The notes below the pieces were generated by a model. The model did not search any database. It was not told where the DNA came from and saw only the letters and a list, made by a program, of their open reading frames with translations. A DNA stretch of 64,000 nucleotides from Vacuolonema iberomarrocanum LEGE 07170 (GTDB lineage Bacteria > Cyanobacteriota > Cyanobacteriia > Elainellales > Elainellaceae): positions 40,323 through 104,322 of the forward strand of contig JADEXA010000020.1 in NCBI GenBank assembly GCA_015207365.1. Reading direction: 5' to 3'. Positions within the stretch are counted from its first letter, which is position 1; every line of letters starts with the position of its first letter. Of this stretch, positions 28,280 to 38,150 are shown piece by piece. A program made the translations under genes and the position numbers.

Positions 28280-29500
28280 TCAGAGGTTGCAGTGCATGAA
28301 CTTTTCGACGCAGCGCACAAACATTTCAACCCCAATGCCCAGAGCCGTTTCATCGAAGTCGAAGCGGGGGTGGTGGTGGGGATAGGCCAACCCTCGATCC
28401 ACATTGGCCGACCCCAAAAAGAAGTAGCAACCGGGGACTTCTTGCAAGAAATAGGACATATCTTCGCCCCCCATTGTTTGACAGTTGGGGACGACCCCAG
28501 CGGGATGTTCAACGACCGTTTCGGCCACAGAGCGCACCAAATCGGCGATCGCTCCGTCGTTCACCACCGGTGGATACAGCCTGTGATAGTCGAGGGAGAA
28601 GGTTGCGCCATTGCTCTGACAAACCCCTGCCACGACATCCCGGAAGCGGGTTTCAAAGAAATCCACCAAATTTGGGTCAAAGTAGCGCACGGTGCCCGTC
28701 AGGTGGGCTGAGTCCGCAATCACATTGTTGGCATGTCCGGCATGGAAGGAGCCAACCGTCACAACGCCAGACTGGATGGGGTCTAGGTTCCGCGCCACGA
28801 TGGTTTGCAGTGCATTGACTAGCTGGGAAGCGGTGACGATGGCATCCACCGTTTGGTGAGGCATGGCCCCATGACCGCCCCGTCCCTGAATCGTCAGGTC
28901 GAACAATTCCACTGCCGCCATCAGCGCACCCGTGCGAACGCCCACCATTCCCAAGGGCATGTTGTTCCACAGGTGCAGCCCAATGATGGCATCCAGCTCG
29001 GGATTGTGGAGCGCCCCGGCTTCAATCATGGGCTTTGCGCCACCCGGCCCTTCTTCAGCCGGCTGAAAGATGACTTTGACGGTGCCCGTCAGCTGGGCGC
29101 GATGGTTCATTAGGTAATGAGCGGTGCCGAGGGCGATCGCCACATGCCCATCGTGGCCACAGGCATGCATCTTGCCATCGATCTGCGAGCGATAAGGCAC
29201 GTCATTCGCCTCGCGGATCGGCAGTGCATCCATATCTGCCCGAATGCCCAACACAGGCCCAGGATGGTCACCCTGAACCAGCGCCACAATGCCAGTCTTG
29301 GCTACCCCGGCTTGGTAGGGAATGCCCCATTCCGTTAGCTTTCGTGTGATGAATGCAGCGGTTTGTTGTTCTTGAAAGCCCAATTCCGGTTGCTGGTGCA
29401 GGTTGCGTCGCCATTCCACCAGTTGCGCTTGCAGGGTACGAATTTCTAGACGAATGCGCGAAGCTTCAATGGGTAAGGGTTTGAGGGTTGTTGCGACCAT
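28280..29500 (-). CDS. M20 family amidohydrolase (N-acyl/IAA-amino acid hydrolase-like)
   Basis: 406 residues. Binuclear-metal residues are visible in MHACGHDGHVAIALGTA, QPAEEGPGGAKPMIEAG, GLHLWNN and MGGEDMSYFLQ. The dimerisation domain (ELFDLTIQGRGGHGAMPHQT) is present. The protein starts in the typical RRNLHQQPELGFQEQQT style. Members cut N-acyl amino acids, hippurate or auxin conjugates; the substrate is unknown here. It is a complete gene with no signal peptide, so cytosolic. It is transcribed toward the DUF3318 gene. Confidence 0.93.
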   Translation of the reverse strand: MVATTLKPLPIEASRIRLEIRTLQAQLVEWRRNLHQQPELGFQEQQTAAFITRKLTEWGIPYQAGVAKTGIVALVQGDHPGPVLGIRADMDALPIREANDVPYRSQIDGKMHACGHDGHVAIALGTAHYLMNHRAQLTGTVKVIFQPAEEGPGGAKPMIEAGALHNPELDAIIGLHLWNNMPLGMVGVRTGALMAAVELFDLTIQGRGGHGAMPHQTVDAIVTASQLVNALQTIVARNLDPIQSGVVTVGSFHAGHANNVIADSAHLTGTVRYFDPNLVDFFETRFRDVVAGVCQSNGATFSLDYHRLYPPVVNDGAIADLVRSVAETVVEHPAGVVPNCQTMGGEDMSYFLQEVPGCYFFLGSANVDRGLAYPHHHPRFDFDETALGIGVEMFVRCVEKFMHCNL

Positions 29501-30160
29501 AGGGAATGATATTAAAGGGAGTTTTGAAGTTTGGCGTTTGTTTAGCGTTTGAATACTGGGTTTGGAGTGGAGGTTAGTTGCTCTGCCAATGGGTAAGCAA
29601 ACAAGGTTAACCCCTCTCAGGACTATCGTCGTGCCTAGGCGAACCTTTTTCTTCTACTCCAAGCGCAGGAAGGAGGAAAATAAGAGGCGATTTTGAAGAT
29701 GCCATAACCTTCTCCCAGTCAAGAGAAGGACAACCTGGAGATTGAAGGCAAGCCACCTTTGGTTAGAGCGGATGGCTTATGTATACAAGGTAGCTTGTTT
29801 GGGAGATTGCTGGATCAACGGCGCTAGCTGCCGACGACCACCCAATCTTTTGACTACTTTAACCTCATCGCAGAACGGAGTCATCGAAGGCTGGCTGTAG
29901 CGCCCAAGCACTTTTCTATGGGCTTCATCAATGGAAGCGGAAGGGTTGAACGGCTATTTCCATTGTTGGTCATGCAAAGTCCATAAACTACATCAAGCAT
30001 TTCTTCCAGGGGCATTGCTAATTGACTGACAAAACTTTCTTCTTGTCGGTTGGGTTGAAGAACATTGGCGTTGGCAAAGCCCGCCTGAAAGACGTAGCCT
30101 TGCCGAAGGCAATAAACCAACGTTCCTCAAACACAATCTACTTAGAGCATATTTAATTCT
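29501..30160. other. Intergenic region with no convincing gene
   Basis: 660 bases. A 79-codon minus frame at 29881-30120 has no recognisable family and no strong ribosome site; I leave it uncalled. No palindrome of the families seen elsewhere occurs until 30161. Confidence 0.5.
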
Positions 30161-30324
30161 GCGCACAGGAAAAACTAAAGAACCCTCGATTTTGGGCAGC
30201 GTAGATACTGCCCGCGCTACTCAAAATCGAGGGTTTTAGTGCGGTTCTAATCTTTTGTCCTCTACTTAAGTTTAATTATGGCCACCTACTTAGCAAGGTT
30301 TTAATTTTTTGTCCTGCACTTAAG
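30161..30324. repeat. Palindromic element, family D copy 1
   Basis: A central stem ACCCTCGATTTTG / CAAAATCGAGGGTT is enclosed by CACAGGAAAA and TTTTGTCCT, with an extra right half TTTTTTGTCCTGCACTTAAG. Copy 2 at 58748 has perfect 14-bp ends AGTGCAGGACAAAA / TTTTGTCCTGCACT. This copy's end runs into the stop codon of the racemase gene. Confidence 0.78.
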
Positions 30325-31405
30325 CCGCTAAGTCACTATTGTAATTCACAAATGTCTTTCGAATAAAAGGAGAGGTCATAGCTGCGAGCAGGCTACCGTA
30401 GTCCAGATCAAAACTCACTTCATCTCCAACCTGTAAATTGTGATTCTCACTATCAATAATTATATGATCGCTACTAGAACCTATTATTTCTAAATCACCA
30501 TCCAACTTCAATCCGGATACTAGAATATCCTGCCGTCCCAATGCAACAATGGATCTTTGATGGATGCCTCGATCTTGAAAGGTTGGACTATTTCCGAAAG
30601 CATCTTGACCCACCATTCCAACCGGTACGGATGGCTTGCTCTTGGACTCAATTACTTCAGCGACAAGCTGAAATGCCTGAGTATGTAAGTCTGGAATTGC
30701 CTTTCGATTCATGCTTTCGCGACCCAAAAGAAGGGACTCACCTAGGCGAAGGTTGTTAACCCTACCCACATTTTGAGTCGCTTTGTACCACTCATGGTTC
30801 GCCGAGTTTCCACCTGATATAAGTTCCAGCCTAATTTGAAACTCTTGTTCAAGCAAATTAACTTGTTCAGACAGCTCATTCATATTTCTTTCGTCTGGCT
30901 TAATTCCACCATAACAAGCCAAGTTGCAGCCAATTCCAACAATTTCTATATGCGTAAAAGAAAGGGTTTTACTAATAAATTCTGCAAGGTTGCAAGGAAG
31001 CACACCTTCCCGTAGATCACCCAACTCCACCATAATAACGGTCTGATGAACTTTGTTATTTTCGCTGGCATAATAAGAAAGTTCCCTGAGTGTTTCAATC
31101 TCAGAGTTAAAACTGATATCGACAACCTTGACAACAGCTTCTGCCTGACTTAGAGCGGTACGCAAAAGTACAAAATCCGTTAATAGCCCAGCAGCTTTCA
31201 TCTTTTGGATATTTTCGAGGCGAGAGTCAGCAATATATTTGACCCCACCTTGTATCATCGCCTCGATGATACAAGGTTCTCCAAGGACAGCCTTAGAAAC
31301 TCCCATGACGGAAATGCCTTTCTGCCCATAAAGTTCGCACAGTATTCGGGCATTATCACGGAGTTTGGATAAATCAATCTCGATTCTTGGTAGGAATGAC
31401 TTCAT
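30320..31405 (-). CDS. Alanine/ornithine racemase-family PLP enzyme (fold type III)
   Basis: 361 residues. The N-terminal TIM-barrel part starts LPRIEIDLSKLRDNARIL and has the PLP lysine Lys38 in VMGVSKAVLG. A C-terminal beta domain carries VGDEVSFDLDYGSLLAA. It resembles the alanine/ornithine racemase group rather than biosynthetic Alr. It would interconvert L- and D-forms of an amino acid. It lies 17 bases after the DUF1611 gene, so the two form an operon. The pair is AT-rich and without HIP1 sites, unlike its neighbours, which suggests horizontal transfer. The stop codon touches a family D palindrome. Confidence 0.85.
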   Translation of the reverse strand: MKSFLPRIEIDLSKLRDNARILCELYGQKGISVMGVSKAVLGEPCIIEAMIQGGVKYIADSRLENIQKMKAAGLLTDFVLLRTALSQAEAVVKVVDISFNSEIETLRELSYYASENNKVHQTVIMVELGDLREGVLPCNLAEFISKTLSFTHIEIVGIGCNLACYGGIKPDERNMNELSEQVNLLEQEFQIRLELISGGNSANHEWYKATQNVGRVNNLRLGESLLLGRESMNRKAIPDLHTQAFQLVAEVIESKSKPSVPVGMVGQDAFGNSPTFQDRGIHQRSIVALGRQDILVSGLKLDGDLEIIGSSSDHIIIDSENHNLQVGDEVSFDLDYGSLLAAMTSPFIRKTFVNYNSDLAA

Positions 31406-31422
31406 CTACCGGCACTTGCAAA

Positions 31423-32550
31423 TCATATAAAACTCGCTTCTAAGGCGGAAACTCGTGCTAATTCTTGCTGCTTGATTTTTTGATTCAGCTTTGGGAAATG
31501 GCTACTTAAGGTCTGGATAAGTTTCTGACATCCATGGATCAATACATCTGTTGTTGGTAATTGAAACAACGCCTCATACTTCTCTATGGTGTTGAAAATA
31601 TCTTCATCCGTCAGATCTTCATGGTTTAGTGTAATTGCCATCACTTTAGAATCAGAAATGGATTCAATCAGCCTAATTTCGCTCTCAACGGTTGGCATTG
31701 GTAAACTGGGAAAATCGCACCGAAACCTTCGGGCGGGTGGATGTTGCAGAATGATGCCATTAGGCATACCGCCTTTCAATATGCCAAGAGAACTCATAAA
31801 AGCCGGATGACCCACAGCACTTTGCCCCTCAATCAAAATGATGTCAGGACGTTCACGTTCAAATGCTTGAACAATAGAGTTTTCTATTTCACCAATTACA
31901 AACTGTGAAATCAGAGCATCGATTGATACACCATACATAGCTCCCTGCATTAAACTAGTTTGCCCTGTAGCAATGAGTACTGATCTGATCCCAAGATTAT
32001 TGAGAGCTTTGTTGAGATCCACTGCAGTGGTCATTTTGCCGCAGGCACAATCAGTTCCTAGTATCGCGATAACAGGAACGCTGACTTCAGATATTTGCCC
32101 CGTAAAAACATGCAGATCTTTTAGATTTGGAGATTTTCTGACGTCTTTAATTTGGACATTGTTCTGAGCCGCAATATTGACAAATTCCTGATCTTCGGAG
32201 AAAAACTGATGGAGGCCATTAACAATATCCATTCCCTTTTCCATAGCTTCCAAAATCAGCAGTCTTTCTTCCGATGATATGCAAGCCTCTAAAGGAGCTT
32301 TCCCATAAATGTAGCAGTCTGGAATGTCTAAAAGGTTACTTAACGCTGCATCTAAATCAGAGAAGATAGGAATATCGATTTTCCCTAAGCCAAGTTCTTC
32401 GCCAGCATCCTGGCCAGCTAATGAACTATCAATAATTCCAACAACAATGTAGATTTCAGAGTGCCGAACTAATGCTGCTGCAGTTTTTCCGTCTACCAAG
32501 CCAAATTGATCTTGACAGTAAACTAAAGCAGTTTTTTTTGTAGTGATCAT
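31423..32550 (-). CDS. DUF1611 family P-loop protein (DgcN-like)
   Basis: 375 residues. An N-terminal Rossmann-like domain (about 1-150) is followed by a P-loop domain with GTDCACGKMTT at 165-175, then IILIEGQSAVGHPAFMSS and LQHPPARR, all diagnostic of DUF1611. A member of this family, DgcN, was shown to be a D-glutamate N-acetyltransferase in marine bacteria. Whether this protein has that activity is inference, but its partner, a PLP racemase 17 bases downstream, fits D-amino acid metabolism. No dgcA-like dehydrogenase is nearby. Low GC and absent HIP1 sites point to acquisition. Confidence 0.82.
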   Translation of the reverse strand: MITTKKTALVYCQDQFGLVDGKTAAALVRHSEIYIVVGIIDSSLAGQDAGEELGLGKIDIPIFSDLDAALSNLLDIPDCYIYGKAPLEACISSEERLLILEAMEKGMDIVNGLHQFFSEDQEFVNIAAQNNVQIKDVRKSPNLKDLHVFTGQISEVSVPVIAILGTDCACGKMTTAVDLNKALNNLGIRSVLIATGQTSLMQGAMYGVSIDALISQFVIGEIENSIVQAFERERPDIILIEGQSAVGHPAFMSSLGILKGGMPNGIILQHPPARRFRCDFPSLPMPTVESEIRLIESISDSKVMAITLNHEDLTDEDIFNTIEKYEALFQLPTTDVLIHGCQKLIQTLSSHFPKLNQKIKQQELARVSALEASFI

Positions 32551-33167
32551 TCAGTTGATTTCCTTGCGGTTTATCCTTAAATCTTCAAAAACTTTTTGAA
32601 ATTGCCAAGTTTCTCTGAAAATTTTCAGACTTGGATCTACATGCAGAAAACCTGCATACACATCAATTTATTGACATCCAAAATGTCTCCGCATTCGTTC
32701 AAAAAATGCACATCGAAAATTAAAGTACTTGATAAATCCTTTGGCAGGCTTAAGGTATGTTGGTTTTGCAGCGAAAATCTCAAGCCTTAATTGAGTTTTG
32801 GTTTGAACCGATTTCAATTTGACTGTAACACATATTACTTTTTTGCATGGCCTTGCAACTGAGTGGGTACGGTTTTCTCCATCTCGCCCAAGCTGCCCAG
32901 ACTCCTCTCTTTTACTTTAGAGAATTTGAGCCAAGGCGCTCCCGTGACGGTGTAGAGCCTTAGAAAATGCCAAGTCTAACCCCTGTCGGGATGTTGTTTG
33001 TGTCGTTTGCGTAAGAGCACACCGATATAATGCGTAAGTTCCATTTGTGTGAGGGAACGTAGGTAAGGGTCTCCTGCCGTTGAACGAAGCGGCAATTAAC
33101 AGATTATGCATCCAGTCGTCATAATAATGAAAGCTATTAAGTGGCTCAAATACGAAATACGGCCACC
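32551..33167. other. AT-rich intergenic region upstream of the DUF1611 operon
   Basis: 617 bases, AT-rich up to about 32850 and then of normal composition. It shows a small palindrome TGCAGAAAACCTGCA near 32641 and a pair CCGTTGAACGAAGCGG near 33077. No gene is supported; the promoter of the DUF1611 operon must lie here. Confidence 0.5.
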
Positions 33168-33195
33168 AAAAACCGGGGTCATGCCCCGGTTTTTA
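33168..33195 (-). terminator. Intrinsic terminator after sbtB
   Basis: AAAAACCGGGG / CCCCGGTTTTT around a four-base loop, 24 bases past the sbtB stop. A and T runs on both sides allow termination in either direction. Confidence 0.85.
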
Positions 33196-33218
33196 GATTT
33201 GATCGGCTGGGTTTTGCG

Positions 33219-33620
<402 letters not shown>

Positions 33621-33668
33621 CTAGTCGTCGGGCCAGGGGAGCACCGGCAGACAGTGACCTGTCTGGGA

Positions 33669-34823
33669 TCAGCCGCCTAGTGCCTGGGCGAGCGCGATGA
33701 AGAGCGGTATTCCCAAGGCAATTGCAATCGGCGTGCCAATGGCTGTGGACGAGCCAATGTAGGCAGAGGGATTGGCCGACGGGATACCGGCTCGTAACGT
33801 AGGAGGCCCTGAGATGTCTGAACTGGAGGCGGCGATGACGGCCAGAACCACAACACCGCCAAGGCTGAATCCCGTGGTGTAATGGGCAATCATGCCGAAA
33901 CCGAAGGCGATGAACCCATGGAGCAGCGGCGCCACCAGGGCATATAGGGTGTACCACTGAGCCACCTTGCGCAGCTCACCCAGCCTTGCGGCGGCTTCCA
34001 TACCCATTACCAGCATCAGTACCGAAAGTAGGCCGCGGAAGAGGGGGTCGAAAAAGGTTTCATAGACCCTTTCTGGCTGGGTTAACAGGCCTAGAGCGAT
34101 ACCGAGCAACAATGCCGATAGGGCAGAGCCCTGGAGGCTTTCCTTCACGATGGGCCATATCTTGACCCGCTCGGGCTGCCTGCTGGGATACCCGCTTGCG
34201 ACAATGCCCTGATCGCCAGGGTACTCGCCTGTAGGAATGCGCGGACTGCTAGGATACCCGCCGCCGCCTGCGGTAACGAAAGCCTCCCGCTCGCTGAGAG
34301 CCTCCTGCTTGCTGAGATCTTCGTCTGCGGTACTACGCTTCTTGTTGGTATAAACGCTAGCCAAGACGATCGCCGTCACGAGCGCTGGAATATCCATGAA
34401 GGGATAGAGTGCGGCGGTCCATGCCTCGTATGGGATGCCGTCCGTGTCCAGTAGCGTCAGGCCAGCGGCGAAGGTAGAGCCGCTCACGGCACCGAACAAG
34501 CCTGCGGTCGCAATGCCATCCTCGACTTTGACGTTCGGCAGCTTGCACAATGTGTAGCGCCCGATGAATACGATAAGGATCCCTATTGCTACGGCGAACG
34601 CTGCGGGAACCAGCATCTCCACCAGATTGGCATCGCGGATCTCCTGACCACCGGTCAGGCCGACTTTCATGAGCAGCATGAAGACGATGAACTTATAGGC
34701 CGCATCTGGAATGGCCAGTCGGCTACCGAGGGAGGCAGCTACTATACCACCGATCAGAAAGCCGAGTGTCGGAGACTGTAACTGCGACAGAAAACGCATC
34801 AAGAAATCGGACAAGAAATCCAC
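33669..34823 (-). CDS. sbtA: Sodium-dependent bicarbonate transporter SbtA
   Basis: 384 residues with 10 membrane segments in two inverted halves. Motifs are SPTLGFLIGGIVAASLGSRL, FGAVSGSTFAAGLTLL, the second-half GVVVLAVIAASSSDISGPPT and PSAYIGSSTAIGTPIAIALG. It imports bicarbonate with sodium as part of the CO2-concentrating mechanism. A cytoplasmic loop (about 170-220), rich in Gly/Pro, joins the halves and is the usual SbtB contact area. It starts with GTG after a strong GGAGG site. sbtB follows after 132 bases, so the two form the classic low-CO2-induced operon. Confidence 0.97.
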   Translation of the reverse strand: MDFLSDFLMRFLSQLQSPTLGFLIGGIVAASLGSRLAIPDAAYKFIVFMLLMKVGLTGGQEIRDANLVEMLVPAAFAVAIGILIVFIGRYTLCKLPNVKVEDGIATAGLFGAVSGSTFAAGLTLLDTDGIPYEAWTAALYPFMDIPALVTAIVLASVYTNKKRSTADEDLSKQEALSEREAFVTAGGGGYPSSPRIPTGEYPGDQGIVASGYPSRQPERVKIWPIVKESLQGSALSALLLGIALGLLTQPERVYETFFDPLFRGLLSVLMLVMGMEAAARLGELRKVAQWYTLYALVAPLLHGFIAFGFGMIAHYTTGFSLGGVVVLAVIAASSSDISGPPTLRAGIPSANPSAYIGSSTAIGTPIAIALGIPLFIALAQALGG

Positions 34824-35362
34824 GGTGTAATTCCTCCTTCTTCCGCCTCCCCTAACGAGGAGTGATTATTGTGATAAGTGAACTTAAAAAGTTGAAGAAG
34901 TTAAGGGTGAAGCGATTCACCCCTACAGGACAGTTGTTACGCGAGAACCTATCGACAGGTGTTTCAGAGATGGCTGCTCTCCGAACGGTGCTAAAAGGCG
35001 ATCGCTGTCCTGCACGCCCTCCATAGACAAGAATCTATCAAGACCTCAATCTTCATGTGATTAAGTCTATCTTGAAAAGCATCCGGAATTACACCGCGTT
35101 GCAAATTAAGGCAACGCAATGCTAAATCCAAATCATAAGTTTTCCTTCTATTTAGCAGTCCCTTTGTATTAGGTATCTTTGAGATATCTCTGGTTGATGT
35201 AAATTACGATCGCAGATTTTCTCTATCTGTTGCTGCTGTTCACCAAGGGCTGAGAATAACTGCACTTTCCCCTGACGTTGGATTACACCTTCGATGGCTG
35301 TAGGGCTCAGAGTTTTGAACATGTTTGCCCTGCAACCAGAGCCGAGCATGAACCTCATTTAG
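34824..35362. other. Region upstream of sbtA
   Basis: 539 bases. It must carry the sbtA promoter. I see no certain CcmR/CmpR site. AGGGTGAAGCGATTCACCC (34908) is a short palindrome. A minus frame at 35152-35358 is unsupported. Confidence 0.5.
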
Positions 35363-35971
35363 AGTGTTGCTGAGGGGTGCGAAGCCCGTGCAGGGTTAGA
35401 GCCTGAAACAGCATACACAGTCGATCAACGCCTGGCTATTACTGGAACGGAAGATTGTGTCGAGGCGGAAGCCCTGTTGAGCCAGGAAGAAGTATTAGTC
35501 AATAACAATGTCTTCGATAATCATGTCTTCGATCTAACATCGTTTGCTTCCCTCACGCAATTGCAATGGTTAGGATTGGGTAGCAATGATATGAGTAACC
35601 TGGAACCGTTGCGATCGCTGAATCAATTGTTTGTATTGACTCTTTTCAATAATCAAATCTCCAATCTTTCCCCCTAAAGGAGCTGACAAGCTCGCGAGAG
35701 CTGTCCCTAGGAAACAATCAAACCTATCAAACAGCACCTCTCCAATTGTTGCGTAATCTCGAAGAGTTGCTGCTAGTCAACAATCAGGTTGCTGATATTA
35801 GTCCGTTGCAATCGTTGCTCTGACTTACCTGCTGAGTTATCCACAACAATGCGGTTACAGACGCGATATTGCTGAGCATTCTTCCGCTATGACGACGGCT
35901 AGATTTACGGGGCAACCCACTTGATGAGCCTGTTTGCCCAGTCGAACCCGCCAGCGTTTGCTGTTGTCTGA
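35363..35971 (+). pseudogene. Decayed internalin-type leucine-rich-repeat gene
   Basis: An open stretch encodes LEPETAYTVDQRLAITGTED then LRR units LTQLQWLGLGSNDMSNLEPL and LFVLTLFNNQISNLSP, ending in a stop at 35677. Further downstream, in other frames, come LEELLLVNNQVADISPLQSL and the family's typical end LRGNPLDEPVCPVEP. There is no signal peptide or start. Several frameshifts and stops separate the pieces, so this is the remnant of one gene for an LRR protein of the cyanobacterial CEQ...TEDC type. Confidence 0.75.
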
Positions 35972-36117
35972 CCCAGTGGTACAACTAACGCCAGACGTTC
36001 CTGAAAGGTTAGATGGGGTTATGAGTCAATTGCCAAACGTCTGATTCACAGCGTCGAACGGAATCAATGCAACAAATTAGCTAGACCCTTGTGTTACCCA
36101 TCATCTATTACTCTGCA

Positions 36118-36354
36118 TCAATCAACCGATAGCGGAGCGGTAAGGGGTTTCTCAATGGGGCGATTTGGGGCTTCTTGGACAGAGGAAACGTTGTAACCCA
36201 CAATGCCAATGAGCAACCCAGCAATACAACCCGCCAAAAACATCCATCCGTGAGAAGGTTCCATCGCAAAGAGCAGGCGACGCTCCTTGTCATAAAAATG
36301 AACAACCCACCCGGTATTAAGTTCCAGCTTGGGCTTCTGTTCTAGGTTTTGCAT
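36118..36354 (-). CDS. Small single-span membrane protein
   Basis: 78 residues. A short polar N-terminus (LELNTGWVVHFYDKERRLLFAME) leads to one hydrophobic segment (MFLAGCIAGLLIGIVGYNVSS) and a Pro-rich tail. A TAGGAG ribosome site lies about nine bases before the ATG. I do not recognise a named family. It stands alone between an LRR remnant and the aroF region. Function unknown. Confidence 0.6.
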   Translation of the reverse strand: MQNLEQKPKLELNTGWVVHFYDKERRLLFAMEPSHGWMFLAGCIAGLLIGIVGYNVSSVQEAPNRPIEKPLTAPLSVD

Positions 36355-36882
36355 ATTTATAAACTCCTACCGAAAGACCATCCTTGGAGCGACAACAAAT
36401 TGTTCAGATATCGTGCAGTTGAGCCCTATGGCATACAAACTGTGTTTCCATCGTGCAGATGCCGTTCATCGTAAGCTGTGATGACGAACGATCTGTTTGG
36501 ACAAGGCTGAATGCGAACGGTAAAGCATTTCCTAAACAAGCGATCGCTCTACGCCGTTAGAGGAATGAAGATGCCCTAAACCAATCTGACTCAAAGAACC
36601 GAACCGTTAAGCCAAACGCTCAACGTCTGCGACCAAAACGAACCTGTAGCGAATCAAATGGCAACACACATGGCAGCAACTTTCTCTTTCGGTGACCCAA
36701 GTCCTTCCCGTGAAGAGATAACCTTGCGCCATTTCGGTTTGTCTAGCTAGATAATGCTAAAACTTAGAGAAACATCTATGCATGCTTCGTTTCCACTTCC
36801 CGTTTCTCTATAGTCTTTCACTCCAGCACCAGTGTAAAGTGCAAGTTTCAAACCATTGTTATAAGTTTTCTCTATCGCCCAA
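36355..36882. other. Intergenic region with no recognisable feature
   Basis: About 530 bases between the small membrane protein gene and the aroF terminator. No gene, repeat of the families seen elsewhere, or clear regulatory site was found. Confidence 0.5.
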
Positions 36883-36913
36883 GGGGGCGGTTGCCTTTAA
36901 GGTAACCGCCCCC
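36883..36913 (-). terminator. Hairpin after aroF
   Basis: GGGGGCGGTT / AACCGCCCCC enclosing GCCTTTAAGGT, 17 bases past the aroF stop. No T-run follows at once on the minus strand, so it may be a processing/stability hairpin as much as a terminator. Confidence 0.65.
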
Positions 36914-36929
36914 TGAGCTTGAAAGCCCC

Positions 36930-37787
36930 TTAAACAAAAGACAGCCGGGGCACTGACGTGGCTCCGGCTGGGATAGAACGGTTGATGGCAGTGGCGATTG
37001 GGCGAATACTATCGACCAGTGCCACCATGTCATCCAAGGACAACGCCTGTCGGGCATCCGAGACTGACTGCTCGGGTTCGGGATGGCATTCGACTAGCAG
37101 ACCATCGGCACCTGCCGCGATCGCCGCTCGGGACAGGTCGGCCACCAGTTCACGCTTGCCCGCTGCATGGCTGGGGTCGACCAGAATTGGTAAGTGCGTG
37201 ATCTGCTTCAGCGCCACAACAGCGCCCAGATCCAGCACATTGCGGGTGTGGGTATCGAAGCTGCGAATGCCCCGCTCACACAGCATCACATTGGGGTTGC
37301 CATGGCTGAGGATGTATTCCGCTGCCATCACAAACTCTTCCAGAGTGGCGGCCAGTCCACGCTTCAGCAAAATAGGCTTGTCTACGCGACCCAGCGCCTT
37401 CAGCAAGTCGAAGTTCTGCATGTTGCGGCTACCCACTTGCAGCACATCGGCATAGCTGGCGATCTCGTCGATTTGCGACACGGCCATGACTTCGGTGATC
37501 ACAGGCAGACCGGAGCGATCGCGCACTGCCGCCAAAATTTCCAAGCCTTCCAACCCCAAGCCCTGGAAGTCGTAGGGTGAGGTGCGGGGTTTGTAGACGC
37601 CTCCACGCAATGCCTGCACCGGAGCCGAAACGAGGCGGCTCGCGACCGCTTCCATTTGTTCGCGGCTTTCCACAGAGCAAGGCCCACCGACGATGAACAG
37701 ATCCGTGCCACCAACAACAGCATTGCCAATCTGAATCTGCGTCTTGGATAGGGAATCTGTCTTGAGTGCCAATTTTGCCTTCTTCAT
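36930..37787 (-). CDS. aroF: 3-deoxy-7-phosphoheptulonate (DAHP) synthase, type I-beta
   Basis: 285 residues. It catalyses PEP + erythrose-4-phosphate to DAHP, the entry step of the shikimate pathway to Phe, Tyr and Trp. Motifs are VGGPCSVESREQ, RGGVYKPRTSPYDFQG, LQVGSRNMQNFDLLK, CERGIRSFD and VDPSHAAGKR. It is the short KDO8P-like form and has no ACT or chorismate-mutase domain, so no built-in allosteric domain is seen. The 5' leader (37788 to about 38300) carries two tandem aromatic leader peptides with terminators, so feedback by the end products probably acts at transcription. The ATG is preceded by GGAG. Confidence 0.96.
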   Translation of the reverse strand: MKKAKLALKTDSLSKTQIQIGNAVVGGTDLFIVGGPCSVESREQMEAVASRLVSAPVQALRGGVYKPRTSPYDFQGLGLEGLEILAAVRDRSGLPVITEVMAVSQIDEIASYADVLQVGSRNMQNFDLLKALGRVDKPILLKRGLAATLEEFVMAAEYILSHGNPNVMLCERGIRSFDTHTRNVLDLGAVVALKQITHLPILVDPSHAAGKRELVADLSRAAIAAGADGLLVECHPEPEQSVSDARQALSLDDMVALVDSIRPIATAINRSIPAGATSVPRLSFV

Positions 37788-37962
37788 TTCTCAGTTCTCC
37801 TTTGTGGATGAGGGTTAGATGTGTTTTGGAATACGAGCCTGTCCATGGGTGGACAAATTAGTGCGTAAGAATCGAAATCAATCCATTGAATGAAACGTGG
37901 AATGCATTGCCCGAATGACGCCAGATGGCCAGGTTGTGCAAGGTGGGGCGATCGCAGGGCAA

Positions 37963-37994
37963 CAAAAAACCCGGCTCCTCTAGAGGCTCCGGGT
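37963..37994 (-). terminator. Leader terminator T2 (attenuator) upstream of aroF
   Basis: On the minus strand ACCCGG-AG-CCTC pairs with GAGG-AG-CCGGGT, followed by TTTTTTG. The symmetrical AG/AG mismatch in the stem follows from its 5' half, ACCCGGAGC (37986-37994), also being exactly complementary to GCTCCGGGT (38019-38027), the last codons of leader peptide 2. It lies about 175 bases before the aroF start. Confidence 0.9.
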
Positions 37995-38016
37995 CGAAAA
38001 ATCGCGCATGAAAGCG

Positions 38017-38085
38017 TTACCCGGAGCGTGGGCTAAACCAAAAAAAGTAAAAGTAAAAGTAGCTAAAGAATGCGGTCTGAAACAT
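38017..38085 (-). CDS. Aromatic leader peptide 2 of aroF (attenuator peptide)
   Basis: 22 codons: ATG, then FQTAFFS, the unbroken run YFYFYFFWF and the end SPRSG, then TAA. Twelve of 22 residues are Phe, Tyr or Trp, nine of them consecutive. The closing codons CGC TCC GGG TAA contain GCTCCGGGT, which is complementary to the 5' arm of terminator T2 22 bases downstream. A ribosome stalled in the aromatic run would leave this segment free to pair and block the terminator; a ribosome reaching the stop would cover it. No clear Shine-Dalgarno is visible before the ATG, which is the weak point of the call. Confidence 0.85.
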   Translation of the reverse strand: MFQTAFFSYFYFYFFWFSPRSG

Positions 38086-38150
38086 GGGATATCGATTTCG
38101 GATGACTGTATAGACAAGTTCGCGCGGAGCAGACAACGAAAAGGGAGCCA

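Noticed and set aside
29881..30120. 79-codon minus-strand frame
   Set aside because: No recognisable family and no clear start context; it may be a remnant but cannot be supported.
35152..35358. 68-codon minus-strand frame
   Set aside because: Gln-rich with no family match, overlapping the decayed region near the LRR remnant.
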